From Arthrobacter sp. B3I9 (GTDB taxonomy: Bacteria; Actinomycetota; Actinomycetes; Actinomycetales; Micrococcaceae): DNA of 64,000 nt. Position 1 is the first letter of the stretch; every line of letters begins with the position of its first letter. Location of the stretch: the NCBI RefSeq assembly GCF_030816935.1, contig NZ_JAUSYO010000001.1, positions 3,224,001-3,288,000 on the forward strand, read 5' to 3'. Shown here piece after piece: positions 46,391 to 56,324 of this stretch. The position numbers were made by a program, and so were the translations under genes. A model generated the notes under the pieces. The model was not told the origin of the DNA. It was given only the letters and a program-made list of their open reading frames with translations, and did not search any database.

Positions 46391-49300
46391 TTAACTCCCT
46401 GTCGGTGAGACAGGCACAGCGGCGTCGGAGAAGATGTTCCGGATGACGCCGTTGGCCCAGTCGAGGATCTCGGCATCCTGCAGGTCCCGGCCGCCGATCC
46501 GTGCCGTCTTGGGCTTGGGAATGAGCACCGCGTCCAGCGCCGGCTTGGCCTGTGCCCCCGGGTACATCCGGGTGAGGCGCATGAGCTTGGACTCCGGCAG
46601 CTGGGCCGGGGAGAACTTGATGAAGTTCCCCTGCAGGGCAACATCGCTCAGCCCGGCTTCCCGGGCGCCCACCCGGAAGCGTGCGACGTCGATCAGGTTC
46701 TTCGCGGGAAGCGGCAGTTCACCGTAGCGGTCCACTAGTTCGGCGAGGACCTCGTCGATAGCCTCGTGGGTCAGGGCGCTGGCGAGCTTGCGGTAGGCCT
46801 CCAGCCGCAGCCGTTCCCCCGGCACATAGTCATGCGGCAGATGGGCATTGACGGGCAGCTCAATCTTCATTTCGGCGGCCTTCTCCTCCGCCTCGCCCCG
46901 GTACTCGGCCACGGCTTCGCCGACCAGCCGGATGTAGAGGTCGAACCCGACTCCCTGGATGTGCCCGGACTGTTCGCCGCCGAGCAGATTGCCGGCGCCG
47001 CGGATTTCCAGGTCCTTCATGGCCAGCTGCATGCCGGCGCCGAGCTCGTTGTGCGTGGCCACGGCCTTGAGCCGTTCCAGCGCCACCTCGCCCAGCGGCT
47101 TTTCCGAGGGGTAGAGGAAGTACGCGTAGGCGCGTTCACGGCCGCGGCCCACCCGTCCGCGCAGCTGGTGCAGCTGCGAGAGCCCGTACTTGTCCGCGCC
47201 GTCCACGATCAGGGTGTTCGCGTTTGAGATGTCCAGGCCGGTCTCGATGATCGTGGTGCAGACGAGGACGTCAAAGCGCTTTTCCCAGAAGTCCACGATG
47301 ATCTGTTCGAGCCGGCTCTCGGACATCTGCCCGTGCGCCACCTCCACCCGGGCTTCCGGGACCAGCTCGCGGATCTTCGCCGCGGTGCGGTCGATGGTGG
47401 ACACCCGGTTGTGGACGAAGAAGACCTGGCCCTCGCGCATGAGTTCGCGGCGGATCGCGGCGGAGGTCTGCTTGTCCGTGTACGGGCCGACGTAGGTCAG
47501 CACCGGGTGGCGTTCCTCCGGCGGAGTCGCGAGGGTGGACGTCTCGCGGATCCCGGTCAGTGACATTTCCAGGGTCCGGGGAATCGGGGTGGCGCTCATC
47601 GCCAGGACGTCCACATTGGTGCGCATCTTCTTCAGCGCTTCCTTGTGCTCGACGCCGAAGCGCTGTTCCTCGTCGACGATCACCAGGCCCAGGTCCTTGA
47701 ACCCGAAGTCTTTGGACAGCAGCCGGTGCGTGCCGATGACGACGTCGACGGAACCGGCCTTCACGCCGTCGGCCGTCTCCTTGGCTTCCTTGCCCGTCTG
47801 GAAGCGGGACAGCGGTTTGACCACCAGCGGGAAACCGGAGAACCGCTCGGTGAACGTCTCGTAGTGCTGCTGGGCGAGCAGCGTGGTGGGCACCAGCACG
47901 GCAACCTGCTTGCCGTCCTGCACCGCCTTGAAGGCGGCCCGGACCGCGATTTCGGTCTTGCCGTACCCGACGTCACCGGAGATGAGCCGGTCCATCGGGA
48001 TCTCGCGCTCCATGTCGGCCTTGACCTCGTTGATGGTGGTCAGCTGGTCCGGGGTCTCCACGTACGGGAAGGCCTCCTCCAGCTCCCGCTGCCAGGGGGT
48101 GTCGGCGGCGAAAGCGTAACCGCGTGAGGCCATCCGGGCCGAGTACAGCCGGATCAGCTCACCGGCGATCTCCTTGACCGCCTTGCGGGCCTTGGACTTG
48201 GTACTGGCCCAGTCCGCGCCGCCCATCTTGCTCAGCGCCGGGGTGTCACCGCCGACGTACCGGGTGACCTGGTCCAGCTGGTCTGTGGGCACGAACAGCC
48301 GGTCCCCCGGGGCGCCGCGCTTGGAGGGAGCGTATTCGAGGACCAGATATTCGCGTACCCCGTCGCCGCCGCCCGCAACCTTCCGCTGGATCAGCTCCAC
48401 GAAGCGGCCGATTCCGTGCTGTTCGTGCACTACGGAGTCGCCGGCCACGAGCTGGAGCGGGTCGACGGCGTTCCGCCGCTTGGACGGCATCCGGCGCATG
48501 TCCTTGGTGGAGCCGGCCGAGGTCCGGCCGAGCAGGTCGGCCTCGGTGAGCAGCGCAAGCTTGAGCGGATCCAGGACGAAGCCGCGTCCGAGGGCGGCGG
48601 TGGTCACCTCGATCAGCCCGGCCTGCGGGTCGTCGTCGAGCTTGTCCACACGGGCGCAGGGGATGTCGTTGTCGTGGAAGAGTTCGGCGAGGCGCTGGGC
48701 CGGGCCGGGACCCTCCGTGACCACCACAATCCGCCACTGGTCCCGGATCCGGGAGCCGATGAAGTCCATCATTTCGGCAACATCGCCCTGGTAGCCGCGG
48801 GGCTCCCGGGCATGCAGGTTTAGCACGTCGATGTCGGGCAGCAGCTCCTCGTCGGTGGCCAGCGACGTGATGGACCACCAGGAAACGCCGTGCGCGAGGG
48901 CCGCCGAGCGCGTCTCGGCCAGCGAGCGGAAGCTGGCGGAGTGCAGGGCCTCGGACGCCTGCGCGGTCAGATCAAGGGGCGCGGCGCCGCCGTCGGACGC
49001 CGTCGCCCACGCCGCCTCGAGGAATTCCTCGTTGGTGGCGGCAAGGTCGTGCGCGCGGGTGCGGACCTTCTCCGGCTCGATCACCACCGCGATGGAACCG
49101 GCCGGGAGCTGGTCCAGGAACGGGACCATGGCGTCCACCAGCACCGGGGCGAGGGATTCCATGCCTTCGACGGCGATGCCGCCGGCGATCTTCTCCAGCA
49201 TGTCCGCGGCGGCCGGGAGCTGGGACTTCAGCGTCGCTGCGCGGGACATGACGGAAGGAGTGATCAGGATTTCCCGGCACGGCGGGGCATGGAGCTCCGT

Positions 49301-50044
49301 GGGGTGGTGCAGTCCGGGCGCGGTCAGCGAGCGCTGGTCGGCGACGGCGAACCAGCGCATCTGGTCGACCTCGTCGCCGAAGAACTCGACCCGGATGGGG
49401 TGGTCCTCGGTGGGCGGAAACACGTCGAGCATGCCGCCGCGGACCGCGAACTCACCGCGGCGGGTGACCATGTCCACCCGGGCGTAGGCGGCATCGGCCA
49501 GGCTCTTGACGACGCTGCTGAACGGGGCCTCCTGGCCCACCTTGAGCGTGACCGGAACCAGTTCGCCCAGGCCGGCGACGATTGGCTGGACGACGGCGCG
49601 CACCGGGGCGACGACGACCCGCAGGGCGACGTTCGGAGAGGCTTCGGGGTGGGCGAGCCGCCGCAGCACCGACAGGCGCCGGCCGACGGTGTCCGACCGG
49701 GGCGAAAGCCGCTCGTGCGGAAGGGTCTCCCAGCTGGGGAACTCCGCGACGGCGTCGGCCGGCAGGAAGGCGCGCAGGGCCTCGGTCAGGTCCTCGGCCT
49801 CCCGGCCGGTCGCGGTGACGGCGAGCACCACGGGTGCTTTCGCGGCTGTTTCTGTGGCTAACGCCCTCAACCCGTCCGCCATTTCGGCGAGCAGGACCGA
49901 TCTCATTCCGGCCGGAGCGCTGATCTGATAGTCCTCGCCGCGGGCATCGAACCCACGGGCCGCCTCGGCCTGGACCCGGGCGTAGTTCCGGTCTTCGGCA
50001 AGGGCACGGCGCAGACCGGTGAGAGAAGGGCCGTTGAGGCTCAT
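46391..50044 (-). CDS. mfd: Transcription-repair coupling factor
   Basis: The 1217-aa Mfd translocase removes RNA polymerase stalled at DNA lesions and recruits UvrA. The N-terminal UvrB-like module (SAPAGMRSVLLAEMADGLRAL, PSWETLPHERLSPRSDTVGRR) comes first. The RNAP-binding CarD-like domain (GDSVVHEQHGIGRFVELI) follows. The helicase motor has GDVGYGKTEIA (Walker A), VDEEQRFG and the TRG motif. The C-terminal TRCF domain is present (VDRYGELP). Start at 50044 is set by GGAG 8 nt upstream; the 26 upstream codons are unconserved. The length is normal for actinobacteria. Confidence 0.95.
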   Translation of the reverse strand: MSLNGPSLTGLRRALAEDRNYARVQAEAARGFDARGEDYQISAPAGMRSVLLAEMADGLRALATETAAKAPVVLAVTATGREAEDLTEALRAFLPADAVAEFPSWETLPHERLSPRSDTVGRRLSVLRRLAHPEASPNVALRVVVAPVRAVVQPIVAGLGELVPVTLKVGQEAPFSSVVKSLADAAYARVDMVTRRGEFAVRGGMLDVFPPTEDHPIRVEFFGDEVDQMRWFAVADQRSLTAPGLHHPTELHAPPCREILITPSVMSRAATLKSQLPAAADMLEKIAGGIAVEGMESLAPVLVDAMVPFLDQLPAGSIAVVIEPEKVRTRAHDLAATNEEFLEAAWATASDGGAAPLDLTAQASEALHSASFRSLAETRSAALAHGVSWWSITSLATDEELLPDIDVLNLHAREPRGYQGDVAEMMDFIGSRIRDQWRIVVVTEGPGPAQRLAELFHDNDIPCARVDKLDDDPQAGLIEVTTAALGRGFVLDPLKLALLTEADLLGRTSAGSTKDMRRMPSKRRNAVDPLQLVAGDSVVHEQHGIGRFVELIQRKVAGGGDGVREYLVLEYAPSKRGAPGDRLFVPTDQLDQVTRYVGGDTPALSKMGGADWASTKSKARKAVKEIAGELIRLYSARMASRGYAFAADTPWQRELEEAFPYVETPDQLTTINEVKADMEREIPMDRLISGDVGYGKTEIAVRAAFKAVQDGKQVAVLVPTTLLAQQHYETFTERFSGFPLVVKPLSRFQTGKEAKETADGVKAGSVDVVIGTHRLLSKDFGFKDLGLVIVDEEQRFGVEHKEALKKMRTNVDVLAMSATPIPRTLEMSLTGIRETSTLATPPEERHPVLTYVGPYTDKQTSAAIRRELMREGQVFFVHNRVSTIDRTAAKIRELVPEARVEVAHGQMSESRLEQIIVDFWEKRFDVLVCTTIIETGLDISNANTLIVDGADKYGLSQLHQLRGRVGRGRERAYAYFLYPSEKPLGEVALERLKAVATHNELGAGMQLAMKDLEIRGAGNLLGGEQSGHIQGVGFDLYIRLVGEAVAEYRGEAEEKAAEMKIELPVNAHLPHDYVPGERLRLEAYRKLASALTHEAIDEVLAELVDRYGELPLPAKNLIDVARFRVGAREAGLSDVALQGNFIKFSPAQLPESKLMRLTRMYPGAQAKPALDAVLIPKPKTARIGGRDLQDAEILDWANGVIRNIFSDAAVPVSPTGS

Positions 50045-50196
50045 AGCTGTTGCTCCTGATGGGATTCCGGGGTGCAGGCAACACGAATACCCGAAATTCG
50101 TGAGAATCCCGGGGTATCCCAAGCCTACAATGCAATGGCAGTCCGCAGCCGCCGCGGCTCCGAACCGTAGGTATGCGCAACGACAAGGAGCTTCCC

Positions 50197-51723
50197 ATGC
50201 ACGGCACGCCGCAGGACCGCACTTCGAAGCCGGGCAGCCCCAGGACGGTGCTGGTCACGGGCGCGACGGGCTACATCGGCGGCCGGCTTGTCCCGCGGCT
50301 GCTGGAGGCCGGGCACGAGGTCAAGGTCCTGGTCCGGACCCCGGCCAAGATCGCCGGCGTGCCGTGGCTCGACCAGGTCGAGGTGGTCCAGAGCAGCCTT
50401 GACGACGGCGAGGCGCTGCGCGAGGCGCTCACCGGCGTCGACGTCCTCTACTACCTCGTCCATTCCATGGCGGCCGGAGCAGGTTTCGAGTCGAAGGAAA
50501 AGGCGATGGCAGAGACCGCAGCGACGGCGGCGGCTGCAGCCGGTGTGGGCCGGATCGTCTACCTCGGCGGTCTGCACCCGTCGGACGCAGAACTGTCCAC
50601 CCACATGCGGTCGCGGGAGGCGGTGGGCAAGGTCTTCCTCGAGAGCCCGGTGGACGCCGTCGTGTTCCAGGCCGGTGTGGTGATCGGTTCGGGTTCCGCC
50701 TCGTTCGAGATGATCCGGCACCTCGCCGAGACGTTGCCGGTCATGCCTGCGCCGAGCTGGGTGCGGAACCGAATCGAGGCCATCGCGGTGCGCGACGTGC
50801 TGCACTACCTGCTCGGCGCCGCGTCGCTGGACGGCAGGATTGACCGGACCTTCGACATCGGCTCGCGCCAGGTGCTCAGCTACGCCGGCATGATGAACGA
50901 ATACGCCGCCGAGGCCGGGCTGCCGCGGCGCTGGGTGCTCGCCCTGCCCGTTCCGGCCCCCAAGCTGGCCGGGCTGTGGGTGGCGCTCGTGACACCGATT
51001 CCGCTGTCCATGTCCCTGCCGCTGGTCGAGTCCCTGCAGACCGACGCCGTCTCACGCGAGCACGACATCGATTCCTTCATTCCGTTGCCCGAGGGCGGCC
51101 TGACCCCTTACCGGCGTGCGGTTGCCCTCGCCCTGGGCAAGGAGCGCGACGGCCAGGTGGAAACGGCCTGGTCAAGCGCCGGCGCCGACGCCGATCCGCT
51201 TCCCTCCGACCCGGACTGGGCCGGCCACCGGGTCTACCTCGACGAACGCACCTACACCAGCACGGTGGATCCCGAGCATGTCTGGACCATCATCGAAGGC
51301 ATCGGCGGGCGCAACGGCTGGTACTCGCTGCCGCTGGCGTGGCGCGTCCGGGGCTGGCTGGACAAACTGACGGGCGGAGCGGGCCTGCTCCGCGGCCGCC
51401 GGCATCCGCACCTGCTGGCCGAGGGGGAAGTGGTCGACTGGTGGCGGGCCGAACGGATAGACCGCGGCCGCCTGCTCCGGCTGCGGGCCGAAATGCGGGC
51501 GCCGGGCCGGGCCTGGCTTGAACTCTCCGTGGAACCGGACGGCAGCGGCAGCCGCTACCGGCAGCGTGCCATCTTCTTTCCCAAGGGGCTGAGCGGACGG
51601 CTCTACTGGCTGGCCGTCCTGCCGTTCCACAGCCTGATCTTCCCCGCCATGTCACGGAATATCACCGCCGCCGCCAGGGACCTGCAGGCGCTTGAATCGA
51701 AGCCCGCCGGGCACACCCCGTAG
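50197..51723 (+). CDS. NAD(P)-binding atypical SDR with DUF2867 domain
   Basis: The 508-aa protein has an N-terminal atypical SDR domain (VLVTGATGYIGGRLVPRL, YLVHSM, IVYLGGLHP, GAGVVIGSGSAS-like). A C-terminal DUF2867 domain starts near residue 340 (VYLDERTYTSTVDPEHVWTIIEGIGGRNGWY), with a hydrophobic stretch near LYWLAVLPFHSLIFPAM. The pair is common in actinobacteria and sometimes annotated as a complex I-like NDUFA9 homologue or ligand-binding protein; the substrate is unknown. AAGGAG 6 nt before the ATG at 50197 decides the start. It is divergent from mfd. Confidence 0.85.
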   Translation: MHGTPQDRTSKPGSPRTVLVTGATGYIGGRLVPRLLEAGHEVKVLVRTPAKIAGVPWLDQVEVVQSSLDDGEALREALTGVDVLYYLVHSMAAGAGFESKEKAMAETAATAAAAAGVGRIVYLGGLHPSDAELSTHMRSREAVGKVFLESPVDAVVFQAGVVIGSGSASFEMIRHLAETLPVMPAPSWVRNRIEAIAVRDVLHYLLGAASLDGRIDRTFDIGSRQVLSYAGMMNEYAAEAGLPRRWVLALPVPAPKLAGLWVALVTPIPLSMSLPLVESLQTDAVSREHDIDSFIPLPEGGLTPYRRAVALALGKERDGQVETAWSSAGADADPLPSDPDWAGHRVYLDERTYTSTVDPEHVWTIIEGIGGRNGWYSLPLAWRVRGWLDKLTGGAGLLRGRRHPHLLAEGEVVDWWRAERIDRGRLLRLRAEMRAPGRAWLELSVEPDGSGSRYRQRAIFFPKGLSGRLYWLAVLPFHSLIFPAMSRNITAAARDLQALESKPAGHTP

Positions 51724-51768
51724 GATGTTGGGAGCCGCATCGACCGCAACAACTGCTTTGGAGAACCC

Positions 51769-52266
51769 GTGCCCCTGAGTGCATCCACCACCCTGCCCCA
51801 CAGTGTTGACCGCGTTACCGCCGTCCTCGTGAACGAGGACTTCCTGCGCCACACCAGCGAATACGTCGGCGGCACGCTGGAATCGTTTAACGTGGACGGC
51901 GACACCGCCGGGGCATTCGTCACCACCATTGTCCGGACCATCCCCACCACGAGGATGCCGGAGATGGCCCGCAAGTTTGTCGGCGAAAGCCTTAAGGTCA
52001 CCCAGGTCGAAACCTGGGCTGCCCCCGCCGCGGACGGTTCGCGCCAGAGCAACATCTCGATGAAGGTCGCCGGCGCACCGCTGGATGTCAACGCCGTCCA
52101 GCGGCTGGTGTCCGAAGCCGGCGGCACGCGGATCGAACTCGAGGGCACCGTCACGTCCTCGGTGCCGTTCCTCGGCGGCAAGATCGCCGAAGCGGCCGAG
52201 CCCATGGTCGGCAAGGCCCTGAACATCCAGTCCCAGCAGGCCCAGGCCTGGCTCGAAAGCCACTAG
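51769..52266 (+). CDS. DUF2505 domain protein
   Basis: The 165-aa protein matches DUF2505, a START/SRPBCC-like fold that usually begins with a short hydrophobic-free N terminus and the stretch LPHSVDRVTAVLVNEDFLRH. It may bind a hydrophobic ligand; the function is unknown. GGAG precedes the GTG start. It follows the DUF2867 gene by 45 nt and precedes the SCO4848-like gene by 4 nt, suggesting one operon. Confidence 0.8.
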   Translation: MPLSASTTLPHSVDRVTAVLVNEDFLRHTSEYVGGTLESFNVDGDTAGAFVTTIVRTIPTTRMPEMARKFVGESLKVTQVETWAAPAADGSRQSNISMKVAGAPLDVNAVQRLVSEAGGTRIELEGTVTSSVPFLGGKIAEAAEPMVGKALNIQSQQAQAWLESH

Positions 52267-52270
52267 CGGC

Positions 52271-52492
52271 GTGGAGCTACCCGCAGCCCTGGCAATCGTC
52301 CTGATCGTGGCCGGCCTCTGGTCCCTCCTGGTCTGGCCGCAGTTCCTGCGCCGGGTGATGAAGGACCCGCGGGCCCGCGACGCCGGCGGCCGGGCCACCC
52401 GGTTCCTCACCGTCCACGTCGTCCTGGTCAGCATCTCGATGGTGCTGGGAGCGGCAACGCTGGCCATCGGAATCGCAAGCCTGCTCGCCTAG
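52271..52492 (+). CDS. SCO4848-family small membrane protein
   Basis: The 73-aa protein has two transmembrane helices flanking a basic loop (WPQFLRRVMKDPRARD), matching the SCO4848 family of actinobacterial membrane proteins. Function is unknown. The start overlaps no gene but is only 4 nt from the upstream stop, so it is co-transcribed with the DUF2505 gene. Confidence 0.8.
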   Translation: MELPAALAIVLIVAGLWSLLVWPQFLRRVMKDPRARDAGGRATRFLTVHVVLVSISMVLGAATLAIGIASLLA

Positions 52493-52554
52493 CCAGCTCG
52501 CCTAGGGCGCTACACTCAGGGAAACGCCCGCGAACTCCCGAAAGGCGCCTCCCG

Positions 52555-53001
52555 TTGCCACCCCGCCGCCGCGTAATTACGTGGGAGTTCTTCGCCTACG
52601 CGCTGATTCTGGGGGCCATTGCCCTCTGGCCCACGCCGGTGGACCGTGCTGGTGGCGGGAAGCTGGCGGAGGCGCTCCAGGACCTGCACCAGCGCGGGAT
52701 GCCCGGCTGGATCGACTATGCGTTCATTGAGTCGGCGGCAAACGTGCTCCTGTTCGTTCCGCTGGGAGCCCTGGTGGTCCGGATCTTCGGCAGCCGATAC
52801 TGGTGGACCGGCGGGGCCGCCGGCCTGGTGCTCTCCGCCCTGATCGAGCTCGCCCAGTTCCTCTTCCTGCCTGCCCGGTACCCCACCCTGCTTGACGTCG
52901 CGGCGAATACAGGCGGGGCAACCCTCGGCAGCCTGCTCACCCTGCTGGTGCTCACTCTCCGCAGGCCCGTGCCAAACCGGGCCCCGCGACGTACTCTGTG
53001 A
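52555..53001 (+). CDS. VanZ-family membrane protein
   Basis: The 148-aa protein has four predicted helices and the VanZ core (ESAANVLLFVPLGALVVRIF, LIELAQFLFLPARYPTLLDVAANTGGATLGSLL). VanZ-like proteins affect teicoplanin susceptibility in some bacteria, but most chromosomal copies have no known role. The TTG start is supported by AAAGG about 10 nt upstream, with TACACT near 52507-52512 a possible -10 box. A downstream ATG would cut the first helix. Confidence 0.8.
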   Translation: MPPRRRVITWEFFAYALILGAIALWPTPVDRAGGGKLAEALQDLHQRGMPGWIDYAFIESAANVLLFVPLGALVVRIFGSRYWWTGGAAGLVLSALIELAQFLFLPARYPTLLDVAANTGGATLGSLLTLLVLTLRRPVPNRAPRRTL

Positions 53002-53028
53002 TCACACCCCTTTGCGGGAGGACCAGGA

Positions 53029-54342
53029 ATGCGGATATCGGTTATCGGCTGCGGGTATCTGGGCGCGGTGCACGCGGCGTGCCTGGCGAAGCTTGGTCAC
53101 GATGTGGTGGGCATCGACCTGGACGCCGGCAAAGTGGCGCAGCTGTCCGCGGGGCAGGCGCCGTTTTATGAACCCGTCCTGGACGAGCTGCTGTCCGCGC
53201 TGGAGGAATCGGGGCGCCTGAGGTTTACCACGGAGATGGAGGCCGTGCACGGGTGCGAGGTCCATTACATCTGTGTCGGCACGCCGCAAAAGCGGGGTGA
53301 AAACGCGGCGGACCTGCGCTTTGTCGATGCCGCGGTGGAGGCCCTGGCAGCCCAGGTGTCCCCCGGCGATGTGGTCGCCGGCAAGTCCACCGTTCCGGTC
53401 GGGACTGCCGCCCGGCTGGCTGAGGTCATCGCCGAGACCGAACCGGGCGCCATGCTGGTGTGGAACCCCGAGTTCCTCCGCGAAGGCCATGCGGTGACCG
53501 ACACGCTCAATCCGGACCGCCTGATCTACGGCGTTCCGGACGGCAGCGAGGACCACCCCGCGGTGGCCATCCTGGACCAGGTCTACCAGGCGTCCCTCGC
53601 CCACGGGACCACCAGGCTGGTCACCGACTACGCCACCGCCGAGCTTGTGAAGACCGCGGCCAACTCGTTCCTCGCCACCAAGATTTCCTTCATCAATGCG
53701 ATGGCCGAGGTCTGCGAAGCCACCGGCGCTGACGTCACGCGACTGGCCGACGCCATCGGCCTCGACGAACGGATCGGCCGGAAGTTCCTCAACGCCGGCA
53801 TCGGTTTCGGCGGCGGCTGCCTGCCCAAAGACATCCGGGCCTTCATGGCCCGCGCGGGCGAGCTGGGCGCGGACCAGGCCCTGACCTTCCTGCGCGAGGT
53901 GGACGCCATCAACATGCGGCGCCGCACGCGCGTCGTCGAACTGACGCGGGAACTGTGCGGGGGGTCCCTGATGGGACAGCGCATTGCCGTGCTCGGGGCC
54001 GCCTTCAAACCCGAGAGCGACGACGTCCGGGACTCACCGGCGCTGAGCGCAGCGGCCCAGCTCCAGCTGCAGGGTGCCGTGGTCACGGTCACTGACCCGC
54101 AGGCCCTGCCCAATGCCGCCAAGCGCTTTCCGGAGCTGCCGCTGGAGCCGGACCTGGAAACCACCCTGCGCAGGGCCGACGCGGTGCTGCTGCTGACCGA
54201 ATGGAAGCAGTACCGCGAGCTGGACCCGCACGGCACCCGGGCCCTCGTCTCGGCTCCGCGCATCCTCGACGGGCGCAACGTCCTCGATCCGGCCAAGTGG
54301 CGTGCCGCGGGCTGGACCTACAAGGGGCTCGGCCGGCCCTGA
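53029..54342 (+). CDS. ugd: UDP-glucose 6-dehydrogenase
   Basis: The 437-aa enzyme oxidises UDP-glucose to UDP-glucuronate using two NAD+. The N-terminal Rossmann motif is ISVIGCGYLGAVHAACLAKLGHDVVGID. The catalytic Cys is in GFGGGCLPKDIRAF, and the C-terminal UDP-binding domain begins near RIAVLGAAFKPESDDVRDSPAL. It supplies UDP-glucuronate for exopolysaccharide or cell-surface sugars. No polysaccharide cluster is adjacent, so its use cannot be told. GGGAGG lies about 7 nt before the ATG. Confidence 0.94.
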   Translation: MRISVIGCGYLGAVHAACLAKLGHDVVGIDLDAGKVAQLSAGQAPFYEPVLDELLSALEESGRLRFTTEMEAVHGCEVHYICVGTPQKRGENAADLRFVDAAVEALAAQVSPGDVVAGKSTVPVGTAARLAEVIAETEPGAMLVWNPEFLREGHAVTDTLNPDRLIYGVPDGSEDHPAVAILDQVYQASLAHGTTRLVTDYATAELVKTAANSFLATKISFINAMAEVCEATGADVTRLADAIGLDERIGRKFLNAGIGFGGGCLPKDIRAFMARAGELGADQALTFLREVDAINMRRRTRVVELTRELCGGSLMGQRIAVLGAAFKPESDDVRDSPALSAAAQLQLQGAVVTVTDPQALPNAAKRFPELPLEPDLETTLRRADAVLLLTEWKQYRELDPHGTRALVSAPRILDGRNVLDPAKWRAAGWTYKGLGRP

Positions 54343-54347
54343 CCCTC

Positions 54348-54803
54348 CTAGTGCGAGATGGCCTGTCCGAGGGCGTCTTCCGCGGCGACCCAGGAGAGCA
54401 TGGCGCACTTGACGCGGGCCGCGTAGCGCGCCACGCCCTCGAACGCGGCGGCGTCACCGAGTATTTCCGGGTCCGCGGGCACCTTGCCGCGGGAGCGCAG
54501 CACCTCGCGGAAGCTGCTAATCACGGTGCGCATCTCATCGACGGCCATACCCTCTGCGAGGTCCGTCAGCACGGAGGCGGACGCCATGGAGATCGAGCAG
54601 CCGTTGCCGTCCCAGCGCAGCTCCCTGACCTTGCCGTCCGCGACGGCGACCCGGAGCGTGATCTCGTCCCCGCACACCGGGTTGAGCTGATGGGACTGGC
54701 CGCTGCTCGCGCCGTCGGGGACTGCCGCAGCGGACAGCCCGCTGCCGTGCCGGGCCTTGGAGTGGTCCAGGATGATCTGCTGGTACAGCTGGTCGAGACT
54801 CAT
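54348..54803 (-). CDS. sufU: SUF-type Fe-S cluster assembly protein SufU
   Basis: The 151-aa NifU-like protein carries the three conserved Cys of SufU: NPVCGDE, GNGCSISMASAS and VKCAML. The conserved Asp before the first Cys group and the SMASAS insertion typical of the SufU zinc-type group are present. SufU accepts persulfide sulfur from SufS. It starts 12 nt after sufS ends, as an operon pair, and the rest of the SUF genes are not in this window. Confidence 0.92.
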   Translation of the reverse strand: MSLDQLYQQIILDHSKARHGSGLSAAAVPDGASSGQSHQLNPVCGDEITLRVAVADGKVRELRWDGNGCSISMASASVLTDLAEGMAVDEMRTVISSFREVLRSRGKVPADPEILGDAAAFEGVARYAARVKCAMLSWVAAEDALGQAISH

Positions 54804-54815
54804 GTACTGCCGTCC

Positions 54816-56123
54816 TCAGGCTTGGAAGTAGCCGCGGACATCGGCGACGGCGTTAAGGAACGCGTCGACATCGTCCGTCGTGTTGTACAGGTACGTGCTG
54901 GCACGGGTGCTCGCAGTGAGGCCAAGACGGCGGTGCAGGGGCTGGGCGCAGTGGTGCCCCACGCGCACGGCGATCCCCCGGCTGTCCAGGAACTGCCCGA
55001 CGTCGTGCGCGTGGACGCCCGCGACGTCGAACGCTGCCAGGCCGATCCGCTCCTGGCCGGCGGCGGGTCCCAGCACGCGGATTCCGGGGATGGATTCCAG
55101 GCCCGCCACGAGACGCTGCCCGAGCTCGAATTCCCAGGCGTGGATCCGGTCCAGCCCGGTCTCGCTCAGGTAGTTCGCGGCCGCCGCCAGGGCGACGGCC
55201 TGGGAGATCCGCTGGGTTCCGGCCTCGAAACGCTGCGGGCTCGGCAGGAATCCTGCCCGCTCCATCGTGACGGTGGTGATCATGGACCCGCCCGTGAGAA
55301 ACGGCGGCATCGCGTTGAGCAGCTCGGCCCTGCCGTACAGGCCGCCGATACCGGTCGGGGCCAGCATCTTGTGGCCCGAGAAGACGGCGAAATCGACGTC
55401 GAGTGCCTTGACGTCCAGGGGCAGGTGCGGGGCCGACTGGCATGCATCGAGCACCACGAGCGCTCCCGCTGGCCGGGCGAGGGCAACCAGTGCTGCTACG
55501 GGGTTGATGGTGCCAAGGACGTTGGACGCATGGGTGAAGGCGAGGATGCGCGTCCGGCTGCCGATGATGCGGGCGGCGGCCTCGAGGTCCAAGGTGCCGG
55601 CGTCGTCGACCGGAATGTAGCGCAGCGTGGCTCCGGTGCGTTCCGCCAGCTGCTGCCACGGAATCAGGTTGGCGTGGTGTTCCATCTCCGTAACCACGAT
55701 CTCGTCGCCGGCGGAGAGGGCGAAGCGGGCCGCTTCCGGGGCAGCACCGGGCAATGAGGCATTCAGGAAGGAGTAGCTGAGCAGGTTCAGGCCCTCGGTG
55801 GCATTCGACGTCCAGATGAGTTCATCCGGACCGGCTCCGATGAAGGCCGCCACCGATTCCCTGGCGTCCTCGAAGGCCTCCGTGGCTTCAACGGCGAGGT
55901 GGTGGGCGCCGCGGTGCACCGCTGAGTTCCGCTGCTCATAGAATTCCTGCTCCGCTTCCAGCACGCTGAGCGGGTTCTGGGAGGTGGCGCCCGAATCCAG
56001 GTACACCAGCGGCTTGCCGTTGACACTCTGGCCCAGGATCGGGAAGTCGTTGCGGATCCTGAGGACCTCCTCGTTTCCCAGCGCGGTGGCTGAGCGGAGG
56101 AGGTGGGCTGGTGTGGCAACCAT
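54816..56123 (-). CDS. sufS: SufS-type cysteine desulfurase
   Basis: The 435-aa PLP enzyme removes sulfur from L-cysteine and passes it to SufU. PLP Lys is in VFSGHKMLAPTG, the catalytic Cys in GHHCAQPLHRR, and the N-terminal LDSGATSQ and HRGAHHLA stretches are typical. A group II (SufS/CsdA) enzyme is indicated by the catalytic Cys loop. AGGAG 7 nt upstream of the ATG at 56123 fixes the start over a longer frame. Its upstream region contains several CCGGAC copies. Confidence 0.94.
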   Translation of the reverse strand: MVATPAHLLRSATALGNEEVLRIRNDFPILGQSVNGKPLVYLDSGATSQNPLSVLEAEQEFYEQRNSAVHRGAHHLAVEATEAFEDARESVAAFIGAGPDELIWTSNATEGLNLLSYSFLNASLPGAAPEAARFALSAGDEIVVTEMEHHANLIPWQQLAERTGATLRYIPVDDAGTLDLEAAARIIGSRTRILAFTHASNVLGTINPVAALVALARPAGALVVLDACQSAPHLPLDVKALDVDFAVFSGHKMLAPTGIGGLYGRAELLNAMPPFLTGGSMITTVTMERAGFLPSPQRFEAGTQRISQAVALAAAANYLSETGLDRIHAWEFELGQRLVAGLESIPGIRVLGPAAGQERIGLAAFDVAGVHAHDVGQFLDSRGIAVRVGHHCAQPLHRRLGLTASTRASTYLYNTTDDVDAFLNAVADVRGYFQA

Positions 56124-56324
56124 GGGTATAACTCCTGGATCGGCGGCGGCGTGGCGGAGGAGCATGGCCGCCGATGGGACGGCCGGGCGCTATTACGTCA
56201 CGCAGATTGATCCTAATTATCCCATGCTTGGCGAGTTGTCCGGGCAGTCGGTCGAGGGACGCTACCGGACCCAGATCCGGACAACGTGTTGGGTCACACG
56301 ACGGACCGGTCCGGACAAACAGAC

